Shown piece by piece: positions 17,914 to 26,507 of a stretch of 64,000 bases of DNA. Source of the DNA: CAZBSE01 sp964610385 (lineage in GTDB: Bacteria; Actinomycetota; Humimicrobiia; Humimicrobiales; Humimicrobiaceae); assembly GCA_964610385.1 (NCBI GenBank), contig CAZSXW010000008.1, positions 25,459 to 89,458 of the forward strand, written 5' to 3'. Below the pieces are notes generated by a model. The model did not search any database and was not told the DNA's origin. It saw only the letters and a list, made by a program, of their open reading frames with translations. Both the position numbers and the translations under genes were made by a program. The stretch's first letter is position 1, and the number at the start of each line of letters is the position of its first letter.

Positions 17914-18933
17914 ATGGCGGAATTTGATTCAAACGATCATACAGTGGTTATAGATGCAATGGGTGGAGATTTTGCTCCCGAAGAAATTGTAAAGGGTGCC
18001 GTAGAAGCAAAAAATATCCCTGGAATCGCAATAAAGCTGGTGGGCAGCAGTAAGAAGATAAAGAAAGCTGCCGGTTTGAGCGGGTTGGACATGGGAGGAA
18101 TCGATATTGTAGAAAGCACCCAGGAAGTCAGCATGAATGAATCACCGTCGGAAGTGCTGAGAAAAAAGAGAAACTCTTCTATTTTTATAGGCTCGCAGCT
18201 TGTATCGAAGATCAACAGAAGTGCTTTTCTTTCTGCCGGCAACACGGGTGCGGTCATGGCATGTTCGTTGTTTAATATTAAAAGAATAGAGAACATAGCA
18301 AGACCGGCTATTGCAGTTGTGGTACCGCTTTCGGGCAAAAAGTTTGTATTGATAGATGCGGGCGCCAACGCTGATTGCAAACCTCATTATCTTTTACAAT
18401 TTGCTATAATGGGGAAAGTTTATTCTGAAAACATGTTGGGGATAGATAATCCGAGAGTAGCACTTGTGAATATCGGTGAAGAAGAGAAGAAGGGGAGCGA
18501 GCTTGCAGTAGAAAGCCACGGTCTGCTTAAGAACTGTTCAAATATTAATTTTGTGGGGAATATTGAAGGCAGGGAAATGTTTGACGGCGGAGCGGATGTA
18601 GCGGTTTGCGACGGCTTTGTAGGAAATGTGATTTTAAAATCCATAGAAGGCCTGGCAAATCTATTTTTTAAGGAAATAAAGGGATTATTGACTGCAAATC
18701 TGATAAGTAAACTCTCGGCCGTAGGGCTTAAAAGTTCTTTTATTAAAATGAAGAAAAAATTTGATTATGAAGAATACGGTGGAGCACAGCTTTTAGGACT
18801 TAAAGAACTGGTTATCATTTCTCATGGAAGTTCTAAAGCCAGAGCAACTAAGAATGCCATTAAGGTTGCTGTGGAGGGTTTAAAGACCAATTTGACGGAA
18901 AAAATTGGCAAAGAAATTAATAAGACAACTTAA
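17914..18933 (+). CDS. plsX: Phosphate acyltransferase PlsX
   Basis: PlsX converts acyl-ACP and phosphate to acyl-phosphate for PlsY-dependent phospholipid synthesis. The 339-residue protein shows VVIDAMGGDFAPEEIVKGA near the N-terminus, the family segment FLSAGNTGAVMA (about 107-118), GANADCKP, and NIGEEEKKGSEL. It precedes acpP by 21 bases, the usual order. The first ten residues extend beyond the family's typical start but there is no better one. Confidence 0.95.
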   Translation: MAEFDSNDHTVVIDAMGGDFAPEEIVKGAVEAKNIPGIAIKLVGSSKKIKKAAGLSGLDMGGIDIVESTQEVSMNESPSEVLRKKRNSSIFIGSQLVSKINRSAFLSAGNTGAVMACSLFNIKRIENIARPAIAVVVPLSGKKFVLIDAGANADCKPHYLLQFAIMGKVYSENMLGIDNPRVALVNIGEEEKKGSELAVESHGLLKNCSNINFVGNIEGREMFDGGADVAVCDGFVGNVILKSIEGLANLFFKEIKGLLTANLISKLSAVGLKSSFIKMKKKFDYEEYGGAQLLGLKELVIISHGSSKARATKNAIKVAVEGLKTNLTEKIGKEINKTT

Positions 18934-18954
18934 ACAAGGGAAAAAGGAGTAATA

Positions 18955-19191
18955 ATGGAGAATTTTGACAAGCTTAAAGAAATTCTGGTCGATGTACTTG
19001 GTGTCAAGGCAGAGGATGTCAAGGTAGAGAGTAAATTTATCGATGACCTTGGAGCAGATTCACTTGACCTGGTTGAGCTTATCATGGCATTCGAAGATAA
19101 ATTCAATATAGAGATAAGTGATGAGGATGCCGAAAAGATTATTACTGTAAAGGATGCTCTGGACTATATTGAGGCCCATTCTAAGAAATAA
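18955..19191 (+). CDS. acpP: Acyl carrier protein
   Basis: The 78-residue acidic protein carries growing acyl chains. The phosphopantetheine attachment site is GADSLDLVEL with Ser36. Length and acidic composition are typical. AAGGAG lies before ATG 18955. The gene is between plsX and rnc, a conserved order. Confidence 0.97.
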   Translation: MENFDKLKEILVDVLGVKAEDVKVESKFIDDLGADSLDLVELIMAFEDKFNIEISDEDAEKIITVKDALDYIEAHSKK

Positions 19192-19194
19192 GGG

Positions 19195-19246
19195 CAAGTT
19201 TAAAGATATAAAAGAGTTCTGCAGCTAAATAAGGCGGCGAAACTTG
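19195..19246 (+). other. Inverted repeat in rnc leader, possible RNA stem
   Basis: CAAGTTT (19195-19201) and AAACTTG (19240-19246) are perfect inverted copies. Three flanking G-U pairs (GGG 19192-19194 with TTT 19247-19249) can extend the stem to ten pairs. The loop of about 38 bases holds the GGCGG ribosome-binding region of rnc. RNase III genes in other bacteria are autoregulated by cleaving a leader stem, so this may be a similar site; the pairing is seen, the function is inferred. Confidence 0.35.
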
Positions 19247-19250
19247 TTTA

Positions 19251-19967
19251 ATGAAAAATAGAAAATCGCAGAGGACTAATGTAAAGAACTGGCTGAAAAG
19301 CATAGGTATTAATGCTGTTGATCCGGATATTTATCTACAGAGTCTGACTCATAGATCATATGCGCGTCTGATCAATATTAAATCACGGGGTAACGAACAG
19401 CTTGAGTTCCTGGGTGACAGCGTACTTTCTTTCATCATCACAGCATACCTGTATAAGGAATACGGGCATTTTACTGAAGGTAGGATGGCTAAAGTAAGGG
19501 CTTTTTTAATTAATAAGAAAATGCTTTCGGAAATGGCCAGGGAAATAAAAATAGGTCATCAGGTACTTTTAAGCGAAAACGAGGAACTATGCGGAGGAAG
19601 GGGAAAAGTATCTATTCTTGCAGATGGTTTTGAAGCTCTTATAGGAGCTATTTATATTGATAAGGGGATTGATTTTGTATTTGACTGGGTTTTAAAGAGG
19701 TATGAGAAGAAGATAGAAGATATAATAAAGAAACCGGGTATCCTGGATTACAAGACCTACCTCCAGGAAGTCATCCAGGCGGATTACTCCCAGCTTGCCA
19801 GATATAGGCTGGTAAGATCCAGGGGACCCGATCACGATAAGTCTTTTTATTCGGTGGTAATCCTTGGCGATAAAGTTATTGGAAAGGGTGAGGGTAAAAG
19901 CAAGAAGGAATCTGAACAGGATGCGGCAAAAAATACCCTTAAAACACTATATAATTTAAAATTATGA
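19251..19967 (+). CDS. rnc: Ribonuclease III
   Basis: This double-strand-specific nuclease processes rRNA precursors. The 238-residue product has the signature NEQLEFLGDSVL (48-59), the second catalytic cluster ADGFEALIGAIYID (about 124-137) and a C-terminal dsRNA-binding domain (about 160-235, ending GEGKSKKESEQDAAKNTL). Length is standard. It lies between acpP and smc, as in most Gram-positive bacteria. The formamidopyrimidine-DNA glycosylase gene often placed after rnc is absent. Confidence 0.96.
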   Translation: MKNRKSQRTNVKNWLKSIGINAVDPDIYLQSLTHRSYARLINIKSRGNEQLEFLGDSVLSFIITAYLYKEYGHFTEGRMAKVRAFLINKKMLSEMAREIKIGHQVLLSENEELCGGRGKVSILADGFEALIGAIYIDKGIDFVFDWVLKRYEKKIEDIIKKPGILDYKTYLQEVIQADYSQLARYRLVRSRGPDHDKSFYSVVILGDKVIGKGEGKSKKESEQDAAKNTLKTLYNLKL

Positions 19968-19986
19968 TCTTTAAAAGGATAAAAAA

Positions 19987-22305
19987 TTGTATTTAAAACA
20001 CATCACTCTCCGCGGGTTTAAATCTTTTAAAAACAAAAGCCAGTTATTCTTTGAGCCTGGTATCAGTATAATCGTAGGGCCCAATGGAAGCGGGAAAAGC
20101 AATATAGCAGATGCTATATCCTGGGTTTTAGGGGAGCAGAGTCCTAAATCACTAAGAGGGAGCTCTATGGGAGATGTTATTTTCAGAAGCAAAGAAGAAG
20201 AAATGGGGATTGCGGAAGTATCCCTGATGTTTGATAATTCGGATAAACTGTTTAATACGGAATTCAGAGATGTTAAATTCACCCGCAGAGTGTTTGCAAG
20301 AGGAGGGAGTGAGTATTTCATAAATTCTTCACCATGCAGACTGCTTGATATCCAGGAAATGACCGCTGACAGTGGTATAGGCAAAGGGCTTAATATCATA
20401 ATAAATCAGGGACAGATAAATGATATTGCGGTACTTAAACCGGTTGAAAGAAAAATCATAATAGATGAGATACTGGGAATATCAAAGCATAAAACCAGGA
20501 GAGATAAATCCATAAACAAACTTCAGAAAGTAAGAAGCGATATAGACAGGGTAAACGATTTAATGGAAGAAATAAAAAGGACTATGGATCCCCTCGAGAT
20601 AGAAGCAAGAAGGGCTCAAAAGTATGCTGAATTATCAAACTCCCTTAAAAAAGAAGAAATATCGCTTTTTATTGCCCGTCTAAAAAGATTGAATAAGAAC
20701 TGGGAAAGTGAAAATCAGAACTATGAAGAAAGCAAGGAAAAGCTGAAGGATACTGAGAACGAGATCTTAAAAATAGAAAATGAGAGAAAAGATCTTATAA
20801 AGCTTATTGATAAAAAGACGCGCGAGTATGAATTCTGGAAAAATAGGACCGACCGGTTTAAATCGGAAAGGGATAATCTAAGCAGTATAGCAGCTTTGAT
20901 AGAGAGTAAAAAGAATGTATTTGGTACTCTTCATAATATGTTTGATCTTGAGTTTGCAGGACTGGTAAGCGGTAAAAAAAATATGGAAGAAAGCACCGGT
21001 CAAAATATAGATGGTACTCTTGCTGATTGTTATGAGGAAATCTCAAACGGGCTTAAGAAAATCAACCGGCTTATTTTAGATTTCATGACAAGATTGAAGG
21101 AAAAGATAAAGGATAAAGAGACTCTGGGTTATATTGAAAATGCAGGCAGTTCGATCATGGAGGAATTAAAAAGTCTAAATAAGAAAGCAGAAAAAATTTT
21201 AAAAGATAGAATTCCAGGAAATCCTGGTGAGGAATCGGGTAAAAAAAGTAGTGAAGGTGCAGCCGGCTTTAAGAAAAGTCTGGAGCGTATTAAAGTGGTC
21301 AGAGAAATATGCATGACTAATTTAAAGAGATCGCAGAGGCTTTCTTTGCTGCTGGGTAAATATATGGCAGCTTCGGAAAAAATAAAAAGCAGTCTTTACC
21401 CTGAATTTGAGAGAGGAAAGGAACTGCTTTCAAGTGACAGGGGAAGGATCAGCGAGCTGGACGGTAAGAAAGACCAGTTAAATACATTCAGACTGAGCCT
21501 GGAAAATAATATATATAAGTCTGACTTAAAAAAAGAGCAGATAAAAGAAAAGGTGAAAACTATAACCGACAGTATTTCCGATGACTATAATCTGTCAATG
21601 GAATATGCGCTTAAAAGTTACAGGCCCTGTCAGGATATAGAACAGTCACAGGAAAAAGTAAAGAAGCTTAAAAGCCAGATTAAAAAATACGGCAGCGTTA
21701 ATCCCAATGCGGCTGTGGAGTATGGAAAGATAAAAAAAAGATTTGATTTTTTGGCAAAGCAGAGGATCGATCTTGTTGAAAGTGGAAAGAATCTGGAAGA
21801 ACTGATAAAAGACATAAATAAAAAAATAGCAGATTTCTTTTATAAGAAGTTTGATGAGATCAACAAGTGTTTCAGAAACTATTTTAAGGTCCTTTTTCCG
21901 CTGGGTGAGGGTGAGATGACGCTGGAGAAAAACCACAAAGACGATAGTGATGAAATGGGCATTGATCTTAAGGTGGATATTGGAAATAATAAGTTTGTTC
22001 CCATATCACTGCTTTCCGGCGGCGAGAAATCCCTGGTTTCAATGGCTTTTCTTTTCTCCATCTACTCGATAAATCCTTCACCTTTTTATGTTTTTGACGA
22101 AGTGGATGCAGCACTGGACGATGTCAATATCGGGAGATTTTTGACTTTAATAAGAAAATTTTCCGAAAAACAGCAGATAATAATAATCACCCACCAGAAG
22201 CGGACTATGGAAATAGCAGATACCATTTATGGTGTGACCATGCAGTCAAACGGTATTTCCAGGATAATTTCGGAAAAGATTGAAAAATATGCGGAAGTTA
22301 ATTAA
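19987..22305 (+). CDS. smc: Chromosome segregation ATPase SMC, short form without recognisable hinge
   Basis: SMC proteins form the ring of the bacterial condensin. Both ATPase head halves are present: the N-terminal GPNGSGKSNIADAISWVLGE (about 31-50) and the C-terminal signature LSGGEKSLVSMAFLF (about 678-692) with Walker B YVFDEVDAALDD. Total length is only 772 residues against the usual 1150-1200. Where the roughly 120-residue hinge should lie, near the centre, I see coiled-coil sequence and a Gly/Pro/Ser/Glu-rich linker at about 408-427 (IPGNPGEESG and following). The frame is uninterrupted. Start is TTG 19987 with AAGGAT upstream. ScpA and ScpB are not in the window. Context (rnc-smc-ftsY-ffh) is conserved. 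Confidence 0.9.
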   Translation: MYLKHITLRGFKSFKNKSQLFFEPGISIIVGPNGSGKSNIADAISWVLGEQSPKSLRGSSMGDVIFRSKEEEMGIAEVSLMFDNSDKLFNTEFRDVKFTRRVFARGGSEYFINSSPCRLLDIQEMTADSGIGKGLNIIINQGQINDIAVLKPVERKIIIDEILGISKHKTRRDKSINKLQKVRSDIDRVNDLMEEIKRTMDPLEIEARRAQKYAELSNSLKKEEISLFIARLKRLNKNWESENQNYEESKEKLKDTENEILKIENERKDLIKLIDKKTREYEFWKNRTDRFKSERDNLSSIAALIESKKNVFGTLHNMFDLEFAGLVSGKKNMEESTGQNIDGTLADCYEEISNGLKKINRLILDFMTRLKEKIKDKETLGYIENAGSSIMEELKSLNKKAEKILKDRIPGNPGEESGKKSSEGAAGFKKSLERIKVVREICMTNLKRSQRLSLLLGKYMAASEKIKSSLYPEFERGKELLSSDRGRISELDGKKDQLNTFRLSLENNIYKSDLKKEQIKEKVKTITDSISDDYNLSMEYALKSYRPCQDIEQSQEKVKKLKSQIKKYGSVNPNAAVEYGKIKKRFDFLAKQRIDLVESGKNLEELIKDINKKIADFFYKKFDEINKCFRNYFKVLFPLGEGEMTLEKNHKDDSDEMGIDLKVDIGNNKFVPISLLSGGEKSLVSMAFLFSIYSINPSPFYVFDEVDAALDDVNIGRFLTLIRKFSEKQQIIIITHQKRTMEIADTIYGVTMQSNGISRIISEKIEKYAEVN

Positions 22306-23161
22306 AAATCTAAGTTATATATGGAATAAGTTTAAAGACAACCGGCAGTCGTTCTGGGATGAGCTTGAAGAACAGATGGTTTCAAGCGATATAAGTGTAA
22401 ACACTGCGGGAAAGATATTGGGGGAAGTAAAGGACCTTGTTTACAGGGAAAACATAAATAATCTGGAAAAAGTAAAAGACCTGCTCAAGAAACAGATCGT
22501 AGCTATCTTGAGCGGTGACAGCAGCGATAAATTAAATATATCATCCACACCGCCAACGGTGTTTTTAATAGTAGGTGTAAATGGTGTGGGCAAGACTACT
22601 GCAGTGGCAAAGCTGGCAAATATGTTTAAAAATGAAGGGAAAAATGTATTGATATCAGCTGCTGATACTTACAGATCTGCAGCAGTAGAACAGATACAGC
22701 ATTATGCAGATAAGTTAAAACTGGATGTCGTTTCCCATCAGAAATTTTCAGATCCGGGAGCGGTTGTCTATGATAGTGTGGAAAAAGCAAAGGCCAGGGG
22801 TGATGACCTGATTATAATAGATACTGCCGGAAGGATGCAGACCTCATATAATCTGATGGAAGAGCTTAAGAAGATAAAGAAAGTGATCGTCAGGAGGATA
22901 GGTAGGGAAGTTGATGAAATACTGCTGGTAGTAGATTCCACCACGGGTCAGAATGCAAGGATTCAGGCTGAGCTGTTTAACGGAGCGCTTGATCTTACCG
23001 GAATAATTCTTACAAAGACTGACAGTACTTCAAGGGGTGGAATAGTACTTACTATAAAAAATGACCTGGGTATTCCTATAAAAATGGTGACCTATGGTGA
23101 AAAGCTGGAGAACATATCGTACTTTGACCCGGTCAAATTTACCGAGATGATATTCTCCTGA
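22289..23161 (+). CDS. ftsY: Signal recognition particle receptor FtsY
   Basis: FtsY is the membrane-associated GTPase that receives SRP-ribosome complexes. The 290-residue product is a short form: an NG domain with almost no acidic A domain. The P-loop is GVNGVGKTT (about 96-104), followed by DTYRSAAVEQ, DTAGRMQ (G3) and TKTDSTSRGG (G4 region). ATG 22289 is preferred over TTG 22280 because GGAAAAG then has a usable spacing; the gene overlaps smc by 17 bases. Confidence 0.95.
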   Translation: MRKLIKNLSYIWNKFKDNRQSFWDELEEQMVSSDISVNTAGKILGEVKDLVYRENINNLEKVKDLLKKQIVAILSGDSSDKLNISSTPPTVFLIVGVNGVGKTTAVAKLANMFKNEGKNVLISAADTYRSAAVEQIQHYADKLKLDVVSHQKFSDPGAVVYDSVEKAKARGDDLIIIDTAGRMQTSYNLMEELKKIKKVIVRRIGREVDEILLVVDSTTGQNARIQAELFNGALDLTGIILTKTDSTSRGGIVLTIKNDLGIPIKMVTYGEKLENISYFDPVKFTEMIFS

Positions 23162-23193
23162 TTTTAACCTACCAGTAAGAGGAGTTTTTAAAG

Positions 23194-24522
23194 ATGTTTG
23201 ATCTGCTGACAAAAAAATTAGAAGATATCTTTTCAAAAATAAAAAATAAAGGCAAATTAAACGCCGGTGACCTGGACAGCGCCTTGAGGGAGATCAAGCT
23301 GACACTGCTTGAGGCTGATGTAAATTTCAAAGTGGTGAAAGAATTTCTGGATAATGTAAAGGCAAAAGCACTGGGTGAAAAAATACTGGAGAGCCTGACT
23401 CCTTACCAGCAGGTGGTAAAGATAGTGAATGAAGAGATTGTAAAAATGCTGGGCTCAAGCAGCGGTAGTATTAATTTTGCCGCCAGGGGCCCTACAATCA
23501 TAATGACAGTCGGCCTTCAGGGCTCCGGAAAAACTTCATCAGTCATAAAATTGGCCAATTTTTTAAAGACTAAATTCCAGAAAAAAGTGTCCATAGTAGC
23601 TGCGGATGTATACCGGCCGGCGGCAGTACTGCAGCTGGAGGACATGGCAAAAGATGTAGGCGTGGACGTCTATTCTATAGAAAAATCTGATCCGGTGACT
23701 ATATCGGTAAGGGGCCTGAACTCTTTTAAAAAGTCAGGGAGCGATGTGATCATAATAGACACTGCCGGGAGACTTCATATTGATAAAAAAATGATGGACG
23801 AGATCGCAAATATAAAGAAAAAGGTCAATCCTCATCAGATATATCTGGTACTTGATTCCATGACCGGCCAAGAGGCGGTAAATATTGCTTCCAGTTTTAA
23901 CCGGAAAGTGGAATGCGACGGAATAATACTGACTAAATTGGACAGCGATACCAGGGGAGGTGCCGCATTATCGGTTTACCACGTGGTAAAAAAACCCATA
24001 AAATTTATGTCAAATGGAGAGAAGGTAGAAGATTTTGACATATTTCATCCAGATAGAATAGCATCAAGGATACTAGGCAAGGGCGACATACTGACTTTGA
24101 TAGAAAAAGCAGAAAAGACAGTAAGCGAGAAGGAAGCAAGGAAGATAGAGGAAAAGATTTACCGGGATGAATTGAATTTCGAGGATTTCGTGGAGCAGTT
24201 AAAGAGCATAAAAAAGATAGGTTCACTGGATAAGATATTATCCATGATGCCCATACCCAATAAAAACAAAATGTTTAAAAATGTTAATCTGGATGATTCG
24301 CAGCTGGGTCGTGTAGAAGCCATAATAAATTCCATGACGGTAGAGGAGAGAAAAAAACCGCATATAATAAACGGCAGCAGGAAAAAGAGAATAGCAAAAG
24401 GAAGCGGAAGCTCGGTATCGGAGGTTAACAAACTACTGAAACAATTCAGCAAGACCAAACAGATGTTAAAACAATTTTCGGGACTAAAGGGAAAATTTAA
24501 TCTTCCCTTTAAAAATTTTTAG
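23194..24522 (+). CDS. ffh: Signal recognition particle protein Ffh
   Basis: Ffh binds signal sequences and 4.5S/6S RNA. The 442-residue protein has the N domain, G domain with P-loop GLQGSGKTSS (about 107-116), DTAGRLHID, TKLDSDTRGG and a C-terminal methionine-rich M domain (about 300-442) with the RNA-binding RIAKGSGSSVSEVNKLLKQF segment. GAGGAG precedes ATG 23194. It follows ftsY by 32 bases, so both halves of the targeting pathway are probably co-expressed. Confidence 0.96.
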   Translation: MFDLLTKKLEDIFSKIKNKGKLNAGDLDSALREIKLTLLEADVNFKVVKEFLDNVKAKALGEKILESLTPYQQVVKIVNEEIVKMLGSSSGSINFAARGPTIIMTVGLQGSGKTSSVIKLANFLKTKFQKKVSIVAADVYRPAAVLQLEDMAKDVGVDVYSIEKSDPVTISVRGLNSFKKSGSDVIIIDTAGRLHIDKKMMDEIANIKKKVNPHQIYLVLDSMTGQEAVNIASSFNRKVECDGIILTKLDSDTRGGAALSVYHVVKKPIKFMSNGEKVEDFDIFHPDRIASRILGKGDILTLIEKAEKTVSEKEARKIEEKIYRDELNFEDFVEQLKSIKKIGSLDKILSMMPIPNKNKMFKNVNLDDSQLGRVEAIINSMTVEERKKPHIINGSRKKRIAKGSGSSVSEVNKLLKQFSKTKQMLKQFSGLKGKFNLPFKNF

Positions 24523-24535
24523 GGTAAAAAACATT

Positions 24536-24563
24536 TTGCAAGTTTTAAAGAAAAATATATAAT
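24536..24563 (+). promoter_or_regulatory. Probable promoter for rpsP operon
   Basis: TTGCAA (24536-24541) and a perfect TATAAT (24558-24563) are 16 bases apart in the 86-base gap after ffh. The predicted start near 24570 lies within the adjacent hairpin, so the two signals overlap closely. It would supply rpsP-khpA-rimM-trmD-rplS independently of the smc-ftsY-ffh transcript. Confidence 0.5.
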
Positions 24564-24566
24564 TAT

Positions 24567-24589
24567 GAAAGCGCGAAGCTTTCTTTTTT
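24567..24589 (+). terminator. Intrinsic terminator after ffh
   Basis: GAAAGC (24567-24572) and GCTTTC (24578-24583) form a six-pair stem with a five-base loop, followed by TTTTTT (24584-24589). It would end the ffh transcript. Confidence 0.65.
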
Positions 24590-24608
24590 CGGAATGTGGA
24601 GGTATTGA

Positions 24609-24854
24609 TTGAGCGTAAAGATAAGATTGAGTAGAATCGGTTCAAAGAAGCAGCCCTTTTACAGGATTGTGGTATCTGATATCAGATCACCAAGAGACGG
24701 GAGGTTCATTGAAAAAATAGGAACTTATGATCCAAAAACCGATCCTTCAAAAATAGAATTGGATAAGGAAAAGGCTATAGGCTGGATCAAGAAAGGTGCA
24801 AAACCGACAAATACGGTTCGAAAACTTTTCAATATAATTGGTTTAAAGGAGTAG
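24609..24854 (+). CDS. rpsP: Ribosomal protein bS16
   Basis: The 81-residue small-subunit protein matches the family throughout: VKIRLSRIGSKKQPFYRIVV, SPRDGRFIEKIGTYDP and the C-terminal GAKPTNTVRKLF. Start is TTG 24609 with GGAGG at a spacing of 6. It opens the conserved rpsP-khpA-rimM-trmD-rplS block. Confidence 0.97.
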   Translation: MSVKIRLSRIGSKKQPFYRIVVSDIRSPRDGRFIEKIGTYDPKTDPSKIELDKEKAIGWIKKGAKPTNTVRKLFNIIGLKE

Positions 24855-24882
24855 TTATTACAATTTAGACTGGAGGTAAACA

Positions 24883-25116
24883 GTGAAAGAGCTACTAGAG
24901 TACATGGTAAAAGAGTTGGTTGACACCCCGGATACTGTGGAAATCACAGAAGAGGAGGAAGATGATAAAACAGTAATTTTCAAGTTAAAAGTTGCTGAAG
25001 ATGATCTGGGAAAGGTAATTGGAAAAAAGGGAAGAACCGCAAATGCTCTGAGAGTTATAATGAGAGCTGCATCTGCTAAGAGGGGAAAATCCTCTATTGT
25101 AAAGATTATGGATTGA
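24883..25116 (+). CDS. khpA: KH-domain RNA-binding protein KhpA
   Basis: This 77-residue protein is a single KH domain with the GxxG loop in GKVIGKKGRTANALR (about 43-57). In other bacteria KhpA partners with KhpB and affects sRNA binding and cell elongation. GGAGG lies six bases before GTG 24883. Position between rpsP and rimM is standard. Confidence 0.92.
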   Translation: MKELLEYMVKELVDTPDTVEITEEEEDDKTVIFKLKVAEDDLGKVIGKKGRTANALRVIMRAASAKRGKSSIVKIMD

Positions 25117-25127
25117 TAATTTAATAT

Positions 25128-25151
25128 ATAAATCTAAAGAGATTTATTTTT
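25128..25151 (+). terminator. AT-rich hairpin with T run, possible weak terminator
   Basis: ATAAATCT (25128-25135) and AGATTTAT (25140-25147) form an eight-pair stem with a four-base loop, followed by TTTT (25148-25151). The stem is mostly A-T, so termination would be weak; it may reduce read-through from rpsP-khpA into rimM-trmD. Confidence 0.4.
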
Positions 25152-25164
25152 AACAGGCATTTAA

Positions 25165-25719
25165 ATGTCAAAAATAAATGTAGATGCAAGGTTGATTGGG
25201 ATAATCGGTAAGCCGCATGGGATAAGAGGAGAAACAACCGTGATGCTGCTTACAGATTATCCCAAAACTATTAAAAAGGGGAGTGTTCTTTTTTTTAATA
25301 GTAGGTGCCTGAAAAAAGCAGAAGTGGAAAGTATCAGGGAAAAAAACATTAAAAAACACCCGATCCTGATAATAAAGTTCAGGGGGATAGACAGCAGAAA
25401 TCAGGCAGAAGATTTAAAAGGTGTGAGTATCTATAGGAATATAAAAGACGGCCCCAAACTTAAAAGAGACCAATACTGGGTGGATGATTTATTGGACTGC
25501 AGGGTCTACAGTAAAAATGAAGGATTTATCGGAAGAGTCATGGATGTGGAAAGATTATCTTCAAACGATAATCTCGAAGTAAAAATAGAGAACAGAAAAT
25601 TAAAAATAAAAGGAATAAACGGTAGTATTTTATATATCCCTATCATTAAGAGATATATTGACAGTATAAAAATAAAAGAAAAAAAAGTGATATTAAAAGA
25701 GATCCCGGAATATGTTTAG
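25165..25719 (+). CDS. rimM: Ribosome maturation factor RimM
   Basis: RimM helps assemble the 30S head near uS19. The 184-residue product has the N-terminal IIGKPHGIRGETTVMLLTDYP motif of the RimM domain and a C-terminal PRC-barrel-like part (QYWVDDLLDCRVYS, then ILYIPIIKRYIDSI). It lies between khpA and trmD as in most bacteria. The ATG at 25165 has no strong ribosome-binding site. Confidence 0.93.
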   Translation: MSKINVDARLIGIIGKPHGIRGETTVMLLTDYPKTIKKGSVLFFNSRCLKKAEVESIREKNIKKHPILIIKFRGIDSRNQAEDLKGVSIYRNIKDGPKLKRDQYWVDDLLDCRVYSKNEGFIGRVMDVERLSSNDNLEVKIENRKLKIKGINGSILYIPIIKRYIDSIKIKEKKVILKEIPEYV

Positions 25720-25740
25720 ATCTATATTATAAATCCTTTT

Positions 25741-26451
25741 ATGTCTGCTATGATCAAGATAGATATAATTACTATTTTTCCTGATATTTTTGAAAGCATT
25801 ACTGCTTTTGGTGTAATAAAGGAAGCTTTTAAAAAAAATCTCTGTAAGCTCAATATATATAACCTTAGAGATTTTTCGGATTATAAACACAGCAGAGTGG
25901 ACGACAGACCTTACGGCGGTGGAACAGGTATGGTGTTGATGCCCGAGCCGCTGGATAAGGCGGTCAATTTCATCAGGAACAAAAATAAAATAAAGAGCAG
26001 GGAAAAGCAAAAAACGGTACTGCTTACTCCCAGGGGCAGAAAGCTTGACCAGGCAGGTTTAAAATATCTTGCCGGTCTGGAAAATATAATACTGATATGC
26101 GGAAGATATGAAGGTGTAGATCAAAGGGTGATAGAATCCCTGGTTGATCTGGAACTTTCAATAGGTGATTATGTCCTGACGGGCGGTGAGGTGCCGGCCA
26201 TGGTCATAATAGATGGTGTGGTAAGATTACTGCCGGGGGTTGTAGGAAAAGAAGAGTCTTTAAAAACAGAGTCTTTTGAAAACAACCTGCTTGATTATCC
26301 CCAATATACAAGGCCTGAAAATTTTAATGGTATGCACGTTCCCGGTGTTCTTTTAAGCGGAGACCATAAGAAAATCGGCAAATGGAGAGAAAAAAAGTCG
26401 CTTGAAACTACCAGAACAAAGAGGCCTGATTTATTTGACAAAGACTGTTAA
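25741..26451 (+). CDS. trmD: tRNA (guanine37-N1) methyltransferase
   Basis: TrmD methylates G37 of tRNA with SAM and protects the reading frame. The 236-residue SPOUT enzyme has IDIITIFPDIFES at the N-terminus, VDDRPYGGGTGMVLMPEP, the knot segments ILICGRYEGVDQRVIE and SIGDYVLTGGE, and LLDYPQYTRP near the end. ATG 25750 would also fit the family start equally well. Normal length. Confidence 0.96.
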   Translation: MSAMIKIDIITIFPDIFESITAFGVIKEAFKKNLCKLNIYNLRDFSDYKHSRVDDRPYGGGTGMVLMPEPLDKAVNFIRNKNKIKSREKQKTVLLTPRGRKLDQAGLKYLAGLENIILICGRYEGVDQRVIESLVDLELSIGDYVLTGGEVPAMVIIDGVVRLLPGVVGKEESLKTESFENNLLDYPQYTRPENFNGMHVPGVLLSGDHKKIGKWREKKSLETTRTKRPDLFDKDC

Positions 26452-26507
26452 ATTCATTATATTTGTTTGGTCTCATTAGATTGGAAACGATATAGACTGG
26501 GTACAAG

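Noticed and set aside
19987..22305. smc as a pseudogene or deletion product
   Set aside because: The frame is uninterrupted, both heads are fully conserved, and the central linker looks like a natural loop; a random deletion would more likely break the frame or the coils.
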